Shown: piece by piece, positions 58,442-64,000 of the stretch
Layout: each line of letters opens with the position of its first letter
How positions within the stretch are numbered: position 1 is the first letter of the stretch
NCBI GenBank assembly: GCA_021730985.1
Contig: JAKFYI010000012.1
Location: 62,001-126,000, forward strand
Reading direction: 5' to 3'
Origin: Hyphomicrobiales bacterium
GTDB taxonomy: Bacteria; Pseudomonadota; Alphaproteobacteria; Rhizobiales; Xanthobacteraceae
DNA length: 64,000 nt
Notes under the pieces: model-generated
Told to the model about the DNA's origin: nothing
Databases searched by the model: none
The model's input: the letters and a program-made list of their open reading frames with translations, nothing else
Program-made: the position numbers and the translations under genes

Positions 58442-60109
58442 ATGGCCGCACAAGGCGAGCTTGTGTTTGCGCCGCTCGGCGGCGTCGGCGAGATCGGCAT
58501 GAACCTGTCGCTCTACGGATTGGGCGAACCGAACCGCCGCACCTGGCTGATCGTCGACGTCGGCGTGTCGTTCGCCAATGAAGATCACCTGCCAGGCATC
58601 GAGCTGGTGTTCCCCGACATCAAGTTTCTGGTCGCGGAGCGGCGCAACATCGCTGGCATCATCCTCACCCATGCGCACGAGGACCACTACGGCGCGATGC
58701 TCGACCTATGGCCGAAGCTGCGCGTACCGGTTTATGCCACGCCGTTCACCTCGGCGCTGCTCACCGCCAAGCGGCTCGGCGAGTACGGCGCGCCCGAAAT
58801 CCCGATCACTGAGGTGGCGCTTGGCTCGCGCTTCGACATCGGGCCGTTCGACATCGAGCTTTGCTCGGTCGCGCATTCGATCCCGGAATCTAACGCGCTG
58901 ATCATCCGCACCCCGCATGGCACCGTTCTGCACACTGGCGACTGGAAGCTCGATGCAACGCCGGTGATCGGCCCGCCGACCGATGAGGCGAAACTTCGCG
59001 CGCTGGGCGAAGCGGGCTGCCTGGCGCTGATTGGAGACTCCACCAATGCGGTTCGCGAAGGCCGCTCTCCGTCGGAATCCGACGTGGCGCGCACGATCGC
59101 GGAACTGATCGCACAGGCGCCCGGTCGCGTCGCCGTCACCACCTTCGCGTCCAACGTGGCGCGAATCCGCGCCGTGGCGGACGCGGCCAAGGCCGCCGGC
59201 CGCGAGGTCGTGGTGGTCGGCCGCGCCATGGAGCGGGTCAACCAGGTTGCGCGCGAGACCGGCTATCTCGACGGCGTTCAGGAATTCCGCGGCATGGACG
59301 TTTACGGCCATCTGCCGAACGACAAGGTGGTGGCGCTGTGCACCGGCAGCCAGGGCGAGCCGCGCGCCGCGCTGGCCCGAATCGCCAAAGACGAGCATCC
59401 CGAGGTCACGCTGACCAGCGGCGACACGGTGATCTTCTCGTCGCGGCCGATCCCCGGCAACGAGAAGTCGATTTCCACCGTGATCAACGGCCTGATCGAC
59501 CAGGGCGTGCGCGTCATCACCGACCGGACGCATCTGGTTCACGTTTCCGGCCATCCGCGGCAGGAGGAACTCGCCGAGATGATCGGATGGGTGAAACCGC
59601 AGCTCCTCATTCCCGTGCATGGCGAGGCACTGCATCTCAACGAACACGCCAACCTGGCGCGGCGCCTCGGCATTAAAGTTGGAATGTGCCGCAACGGCGA
59701 CCTCGTAAAGCTCGCGCCGGGCGATCCCGGTATCATCGACGAAATTCCGGCGGGGCGGCTTTACAAGGACGGCAACCTGCTGGTGGATGCGCAAGCGCGC
59801 ACCATTGCCGACCGCAAGCGGTTGAGCATTTCCGGCATCGTGTCGGTGGCGCTGGCACTGACCGACAAGGGTCAGCTCGCCGCCGATCCCGAAATCGAGA
59901 TGGTGGGCGTGCCGGAGACCACAGCCAGCGGTGAATCGATGCTGGAGATCGCGCTCGATGCGATCGCCGACACGGTCGATAACCTGCCCAAAGCGCGCCG
60001 CCGCGACCCGGACTCGATCGGCGAGGCGGTGCGCCGGAGCGTGCGGGCCGCGATCGCTCAGCAGTGGGGCAAGAAGCCCCTGGTTCAGGTCCACTTGTTG
60101 CTTGTGTGA
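58442..60109 (+). CDS. rnj: Ribonuclease J
   Basis: Metallo-beta-lactamase/beta-CASP ribonuclease of 555 residues, with 5' exonuclease and endonuclease activity in rRNA and mRNA processing. The zinc motif is 'LTHAHEDHYGAM' (HxHxDH), followed by 'VLHTGDWKLD', 'GDSTNAVREGRSPSE' and the beta-CASP block 'ALCTGSQGEPRAALARIA'. 'VHVSGHPRQEELAEM' and 'LIPVHGEALHL' complete the active site. It starts 4 bp after birA. Confidence 0.96.
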   Translation: MAAQGELVFAPLGGVGEIGMNLSLYGLGEPNRRTWLIVDVGVSFANEDHLPGIELVFPDIKFLVAERRNIAGIILTHAHEDHYGAMLDLWPKLRVPVYATPFTSALLTAKRLGEYGAPEIPITEVALGSRFDIGPFDIELCSVAHSIPESNALIIRTPHGTVLHTGDWKLDATPVIGPPTDEAKLRALGEAGCLALIGDSTNAVREGRSPSESDVARTIAELIAQAPGRVAVTTFASNVARIRAVADAAKAAGREVVVVGRAMERVNQVARETGYLDGVQEFRGMDVYGHLPNDKVVALCTGSQGEPRAALARIAKDEHPEVTLTSGDTVIFSSRPIPGNEKSISTVINGLIDQGVRVITDRTHLVHVSGHPRQEELAEMIGWVKPQLLIPVHGEALHLNEHANLARRLGIKVGMCRNGDLVKLAPGDPGIIDEIPAGRLYKDGNLLVDAQARTIADRKRLSISGIVSVALALTDKGQLAADPEIEMVGVPETTASGESMLEIALDAIADTVDNLPKARRRDPDSIGEAVRRSVRAAIAQQWGKKPLVQVHLLLV

Positions 60110-60154
60110 CCCGAACGTTAAAATCATCATCGGTTGGAATGAAGGATTGCTGAT

Positions 60155-61153
60155 GTGACCGATTTGAAAATGACTCTGGCTTGCTGGAATTATGACCGCA
60201 CTCGCGCGCTGATGGACGGCAGCGTCAAGCCCGACGGCATCGAGCTGAGCTACCACACCTCGTTTCCAGCCGCGACTTTCCACCGCATGATGGGCAAGCA
60301 GGAGTTCGAGGCGTCAGAACTCGGCCTGACCTTCTATCTCGACACGCTGCACTGGGACGATCCGCCGTTCGTCGCCATTCCGGTCTATCCGATCCGGGTG
60401 TTCTCCCACTCGGCGATCTACATCAACACCAGCAAGGGTATCCGCGAGCCGAAAGACTTGATCGGCAAAAGGATCGGCGAGTTCTTTCTCTACGGGCATG
60501 ACGCCGGCACCTGGTCGAAGGGCATCCTGCAGGATCACTACGGCGTGCCGATCGACAGCTACGCCAACTACATCGGCGGCGTGGAACGGCCGACGCCGCC
60601 GCTGCCCTGGTACCAGGAGAAGCCGCCGGCGCACATCAAGGTGCAACACATCGGCACCGAAACCACGCTCGACAAGATGCTCGATGCCGGCGAGGTCGAT
60701 GCGCTGTTCTCGGCGCTGGTACCGCCGTCAATGGCGCGCGGATCGAAGAACATCCAGCGCCTGTTTCCGGATTTCGAGACGGTGGAGCGCGACTATTTCA
60801 AATCGACCGGCATCTTCCCGATCCAGCATGTGGTCGCGATCCGCAAAGACGTCTACAAGGCCAACCCGTGGGTCGCGACATCGCTGTACAAGGCCTTCAA
60901 CGACGCGCGCGACAAGGCCTACGAGACCTACAGGCATCAGGCCGAGAACATGCACCGCATGTTCATGATCCCCTGGATGACCCATCACATGCGGGAAATG
61001 CAGGATCTGCTGGGCGAGGACTGGTTTCCCTACGGTCTGAAGCGCAATTACAAGCCGCTCGACACATTCCTGCGCTATCACCACGAACAGGGGCTTTCCA
61101 AACGGCGCTTCAAGCCCGAAGAATTGTTCCTGCCGGAATTGCTCGATACCTGA
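60155..61153 (+). CDS. 4,5-dihydroxyphthalate decarboxylase-like / solute-binding-fold protein
   Basis: 332 residues. 'MTLACWNYDRTRALMDGSVKPDGIELSYH' and 'EFEASELGLTFYL' match the family annotated as 4,5-dihydroxyphthalate decarboxylase, which shares the periplasmic-binding-protein fold; 'GIREPKDLIGKRIGEFFLYGHDAGTWSKGIL' is the second conserved block. No signal peptide is visible, so it is probably cytoplasmic. No phthalate genes are nearby and the true substrate is unknown. The start is GTG 60155, preceded by GAAGGA. Confidence 0.82.
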   Translation: MTDLKMTLACWNYDRTRALMDGSVKPDGIELSYHTSFPAATFHRMMGKQEFEASELGLTFYLDTLHWDDPPFVAIPVYPIRVFSHSAIYINTSKGIREPKDLIGKRIGEFFLYGHDAGTWSKGILQDHYGVPIDSYANYIGGVERPTPPLPWYQEKPPAHIKVQHIGTETTLDKMLDAGEVDALFSALVPPSMARGSKNIQRLFPDFETVERDYFKSTGIFPIQHVVAIRKDVYKANPWVATSLYKAFNDARDKAYETYRHQAENMHRMFMIPWMTHHMREMQDLLGEDWFPYGLKRNYKPLDTFLRYHHEQGLSKRRFKPEELFLPELLDT

Positions 61154-61185
61154 TCCACACCCTGCCGGGCCGCTGGAGGAATGGC

Positions 61186-61590
61186 ATGATCGGACGGCTC
61201 AACCACGTCGCCCTCGCGGTGCGCGACATCAAGAAGGCGTCGGACCTCTATCGCAAGTCGCTTGGGGCGGAGGTATCCGCCGCTGTGCCGCAACCCGCGC
61301 ACGGTGTCACCACGGTGTTCATCACGTTGCCCAACACCAAGATCGAACTGCTGGAGCCACTCGGCGACAATTCGCCGATCGCCAAGTTCCTGGAGAAGAA
61401 CGCCGACGGCGGCATGCACCACGTTTGTTACGAGGTGGACGACATCATCGCGGCGCGGGACCGCCTCAAGGCGGAAGGCGCGCGTGTGCTTGGCGACGGC
61501 GAGCCCAAGATCGGCGCGCACGGCAAGCCTGTGCTGTTCCTGCACCCGAAGGACTTCTTCGGCACGCTGGTCGAACTGGAACAGGCTTGA
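61186..61590 (+). CDS. mce: Methylmalonyl-CoA epimerase
   Basis: Interconverts (R)- and (S)-methylmalonyl-CoA in propionate metabolism. 134 residues, glyoxalase/VOC fold with 'MIGRLNHVALAVRDIKKASDLYRKSLGA', 'KIELLEPLGDNSPIAKFLEKN', 'GGMHHVCYEVDDI' and 'PKDFFGTLVELEQ', which include the metal-binding His, His and Glu. Start at ATG 61186 with GGAGGA upstream; ATG 61181 is out of frame. Its stop overlaps the DUF1467 start. Confidence 0.95.
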   Translation: MIGRLNHVALAVRDIKKASDLYRKSLGAEVSAAVPQPAHGVTTVFITLPNTKIELLEPLGDNSPIAKFLEKNADGGMHHVCYEVDDIIAARDRLKAEGARVLGDGEPKIGAHGKPVLFLHPKDFFGTLVELEQA

Positions 61591-61856
61591 TGGCCACCTC
61601 GACCGCGATCGCCATCTATTTTCTGATCTGGTGGCTGACGCTGTTCGCGGTGCTGCCGTGGGGCGTGAAAGCTCAAGGTGAGGAGGATGCCGCGCCCGGT
61701 ACCGATCCCGGCGCCCCGCGCGTGCCTCATCTCAAGGCCAAGCTGGCCTGGACCACGGTGGTGGCCAGCGTGATTTTCGCGATCGTCGCAGTCGTCTACG
61801 TTTACCGGCTGGTCACGCTTGACGGGCTGGCGGCGTGGATGGGCTTCCCGGCCTAG
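61590..61856 (+). CDS. DUF1467 membrane protein
   Basis: 88 residues with two hydrophobic helices ('IAIYFLIWWLTLFAVLPW' and 'AWTTVVASVIFAIVAVVYVYRLV') separated by 'KAQGEEDAAPGTDPGAPRVPHLKAK'. Matches the DUF1467 family, which lies near mce and proS in many Rhizobiales. Function unknown. The ATG overlaps the mce TGA by one base; the ORF track lists it inside a longer frame (61425). Confidence 0.87.
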   Translation: MATSTAIAIYFLIWWLTLFAVLPWGVKAQGEEDAAPGTDPGAPRVPHLKAKLAWTTVVASVIFAIVAVVYVYRLVTLDGLAAWMGFPA

Positions 61857-62092
61857 CGGGGCAGCTTGCGCGGGGGCCTTGCGGGATATGGGGCGCGATA
61901 GGACGGGTTGGGAGCGCAGAAGCCACCGACCCCGGACACGGTTGCCCGGCACTGTTCCAGCGTCGTGAAACCGCAATTGGTGGCGCCGATGTCGTGGCCC
62001 ATGTTGGCGCACCAGGGATAGTCCTGCGCCGACGCCTTGTCGGTGGCGAACGCAGCCAGCAGAAGGCCGAGAGTCGCGAGCGCAATTCGCAT
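61853..62092 (-). CDS. DUF3551 small secreted protein
   Basis: 79 residues with a signal peptide ('MRIALATLGLLLAAFATDKASAQ') and a short Cys-containing mature region ('YPWCANMGHDIGATNCGFTTLEQCRATVSGVGGFCAPNP'). The four cysteines and 'C.F.TLEQC..T.SG.GG.C..NP' pattern are typical of DUF3551, abundant in Bradyrhizobium-like genomes. Function unknown. Start at ATG 62092 with AGGAGG upstream. Convergent with DUF1467, overlapping by 4 bp. Confidence 0.87.
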   Translation of the reverse strand: MRIALATLGLLLAAFATDKASAQDYPWCANMGHDIGATNCGFTTLEQCRATVSGVGGFCAPNPSYRAPYPARPPRKLPR

Positions 62093-62548
62093 TGTGAAAC
62101 CTCCTGGTCGATCGCCCGCAGTTATGAACACCGGAGCGGTTTAGATGTTTCGGCCAGCGAAAACTAGGCGTGCGAAAGAATATGGAATTGGAAAAAAATG
62201 AGCAGGGCCAATGCCCTGCTCTGGTCGGCGAAACCTGTTCCTTAGCCCTCGCGACCCGGTACGATCCTCGAGGCATGGGCGCAGTTGGCGCGCTTTGGAT
62301 TTTCTTCCCTAGACTCAGGCCGTAGCCGCCAACCACTGTCAGCCAGCTCCGCAACGCAGCGCAATCTAACCGGGTGTTTTGGTCTTGTCATTCATGCACC
62401 GCAGCAAAATGACCAGCTTGGCGGGCGCAAAGGCGGCGCGCGAGCCCGTCCATATCCCTCGGCCATGCCCTTGCCGCGCTTGTGTTTTCCCCTTTGATCC
62501 GGTTTCACTGCCGACGCATCCCGGGACGCCCCTCTTCAGAGACCAGCA
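62093..62548. other. DUF3551-proS intergenic region; possible small minus-strand transcript
   Basis: 456 bp with no recognised protein gene. A minus-strand intrinsic terminator lies at 62192-62221 (separate entry), upstream of DUF3551, and nothing annotated is transcribed into it. Short minus frames exist but none looks like a known protein. proS would need a promoter in the right half; I could not assign one. Confidence 0.5.
62192..62221 (-). terminator. Intrinsic terminator with no assigned gene
   Basis: On the minus strand GAGCAGGGC-ATTG-GCCCTGCTC (perfect 9-bp stem) is followed by A and seven Ts. On the plus strand no T-run follows, so it is directional. It would stop a minus-strand transcript starting between about 62230 and 62550. 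Confidence 0.85.
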
Positions 62549-63871
62549 ATGCGATTGACCCGATTTTTCCTGCCAATCCTGAAGGAGGCCCCCCGGGAGG
62601 CGGAGATCGTCTCGCACCGGCTCATGCTGCGCGCGGGCATGCTGCGGCAGCAGGCCGCCGGCATCTATTCGCTGCTGCCGCTGGGGCTGCGCGTCCTCAA
62701 CAAGGTCAACGCCATCGTGCGCGAGGAGCAGAACCGCGCCGGCGCCATCGAACTTCTCATGCCGACTGTTCAGCCGGCCGATCTGTGGCGCGAGAGCGGA
62801 CGCTACGACGACTACGGCAAAGAGATGCTGCGCATCCGGGACCGCCACGAGCGCGACATGCTCTATGGGCCGACCAACGAGGAAATGATCACCGAGATTT
62901 TCCGCGCTTACGTGCGCTCGTACAAGGATCTGCCGCTCAACCTCTATCACATCCAGCTCAAGTTCCGCGACGAGGTGCGGCCGCGCTTCGGGCTGATGCG
63001 CGGGCGTGAATTCTTGATGAAAGATGCGTACTCGTTCGACATCGACCAGGCGGGCGCTCAGCACTCCTACAACAGGATGTTCGTCGCGTACCTGCGCACC
63101 TTCGCGCGGCTGGGCCTGAAGTCGATTCCGATGGTGGCCGACACCGGCCCGATCGGCGGCAACCTGAGCCACGAGTTCATCATCCTGGCTTCCACCGGCG
63201 AGTCGGAGGTGTTCTGCCACAAGGACTATCTCGATTTCCCGGCGCCCGGCGCCGACGTAAATTTCGACGACCGGGCTGCGCTCCAGGGCGTTGTCGATAA
63301 ATGGACGTCGCTGTATTCGGCCACGTCCGAAAAGCACGACGCGGCGGCATTCGGCCAAATCCCCGCTGACAAGCAGGTGTCGGCGCGCGGCATTGAGGTC
63401 GGGCACATCTTCTATTTCGGTACCAAGTATTCCGAACCGATGAAGGCGGTGGTGGCTGGCCCGGACGGCGCCGACCATCCGGTTCACATGGGCTCCTACG
63501 GCATCGGCCCGACGCGGCTGGTCGCAGCCCTGATCGAGGCGAACCACGACGAGGCCGGCATCAAATGGCCGGAGGCCGTGGCCCCCTTCAAGGTCGCCAT
63601 CCTCAATCTCAAGCAGGGCGATGCGGCAACCGACGGCGCCTCGGAACGGCTCTATCGTGAGCTCACCGCCAAGGGCATCGACGTTCTGTACGACGATACC
63701 GAACAGAGGGCAGGCGGGAAATTCGCCACCGCCGACCTAATTGGTGTGCCCTGGCAAGTCCTGGTCGGCCCGAAGGGGCTCGGTGCCGGCACACTAGAGG
63801 TGAAGAAGCGTGCCGACGGCAGCCGGGAAAACCTCAGTCCCGAGGCCACGTTGGACCTACTGTCGCGATAA
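62549..63871 (+). CDS. proS: Prolyl-tRNA synthetase (short alphaproteobacterial type)
   Basis: Class II aminoacyl-tRNA synthetase, 440 residues, without the large editing insertion of the enterobacterial enzyme. '[32 protein letters not shown]' is the N-terminal block, '[58 protein letters not shown]' holds motif 2, and '[21 protein letters not shown]' is motif 3. The anticodon-binding domain ends the protein. The lolC start 83 bp downstream matches the common alphaproteobacterial proS-lolC-lolD order. Confidence 0.97.
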   Translation: MRLTRFFLPILKEAPREAEIVSHRLMLRAGMLRQQAAGIYSLLPLGLRVLNKVNAIVREEQNRAGAIELLMPTVQPADLWRESGRYDDYGKEMLRIRDRHERDMLYGPTNEEMITEIFRAYVRSYKDLPLNLYHIQLKFRDEVRPRFGLMRGREFLMKDAYSFDIDQAGAQHSYNRMFVAYLRTFARLGLKSIPMVADTGPIGGNLSHEFIILASTGESEVFCHKDYLDFPAPGADVNFDDRAALQGVVDKWTSLYSATSEKHDAAAFGQIPADKQVSARGIEVGHIFYFGTKYSEPMKAVVAGPDGADHPVHMGSYGIGPTRLVAALIEANHDEAGIKWPEAVAPFKVAILNLKQGDAATDGASERLYRELTAKGIDVLYDDTEQRAGGKFATADLIGVPWQVLVGPKGLGAGTLEVKKRADGSRENLSPEATLDLLSR

Positions 63872-63954
63872 CCTGTGCGCTTCTCCCGCTTTGGGTGCCC
63901 GAGGCTGGCTTGAATCCGCCAGAATCGGATGAATTGGGTACCTAAAGGGGAATA

Positions 63955-64000
63955 ATGAGCGAGCCTGTCGGGACCCGTCCCTTTGCGCCATTCGAGTGGA
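63955..64000 (+). CDS. lolC: Start of LolC/E lipoprotein-release permease (partial)
   Basis: Only 15 codons are in the window: 'MSEPVGTRPFAPFEW'. The N-terminal pattern 'TRPF.PFEW' and the position directly after proS match alphaproteobacterial LolC, the permease of the LolCDE system that extracts lipoproteins from the inner membrane. AAAGGGG precedes the ATG by 4 bases. The gene runs off the right end. Confidence 0.65.
   Translation, partial: MSEPVGTRPFAPFEW

Overview
The window is a GC-rich alphaproteobacterial chromosome segment. It most resembles Rhizobiales of the Bradyrhizobium / Xanthobacteraceae type. The pointers are the gene order tRNA-Leu / tig-clpP-clpX-lon-hupB-tRNA-Val, a glnB-glnA pair behind a sigma-54 promoter, a 14-subunit nuo operon followed by birA and RNase J, a short-form proS followed by the start of lolC, and DUF2842 beside ctaA. 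This is inferred from gene content and order; no search was run.

Layout. 0-3.3 kb: end of a polysaccharide export locus (Wzz-type chain-length protein with a degenerate kinase-like domain, then a NodB-type deacetylase). 3.3-5.4 kb: DUF2842, heme A synthase and an enoyl-CoA hydratase. 5.4-7.2 kb: a scarred accessory patch with an orphan ABC solute-binding protein, a 5' fragment of an IS5-type transposase fused in frame to a decayed second copy of the hydratase 3' end, and a palindromic repeat. 7.2-11.2 kb: minus-strand run of TAXI binding protein, metY, CoA-binding protein and enoyl-CoA hydratase. 11.2-18.2 kb: thioesterase, rplM-rpsI, a diguanylate cyclase, glnA-glnB, the NAD(P)H-hydrate repair enzyme and tRNA-Leu. 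18.2-26.8 kb: protein quality control (trigger factor, ClpP, ClpX, Lon), HU and tRNA-Val, with a BaiN/HI0933-like flavoprotein between lon and hupB. 27-31.5 kb: lipid or cofactor enzymes (LpxL-like acyltransferase with an extra N-terminal domain, a stand-alone E2-like acyltransferase, a PYROXD2-like oxidoreductase) and tRNA-Asp. 31.8-36.4 kb: possible aromatic or organic-acid catabolic genes (FAA hydrolase, GST, BKACE enzyme, FAD monooxygenase, cupin). 36.5-42.3 kb: heavy-metal RND efflux operon without an outer-membrane factor gene. 42.4-60.1 kb: nuoA-N with three non-canonical insertions (DHCW cupin, GFA protein, 75-residue membrane protein), running into birA and rnj. 60.1-64 kb: dihydroxyphthalate-decarboxylase-like protein, methylmalonyl-CoA epimerase, DUF1467, DUF3551, proS and the first codons of lolC.

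Most of the window is ordinary core genome, and I did not find a clear new defence or mobile system. The points most worth a second look are: the IS5/hydratase scar with two readable recombination events; a hairpin that masks the metY ribosome-binding site; paired hairpins between clpP and clpX; a strand-specific terminator with no gene before it upstream of proS; the small membrane gene hidden between nuoH and nuoI; the histidine-rich loop of NuoL; and the unusual RND adaptor that carries its own His-rich, membrane-anchored N-terminal module.
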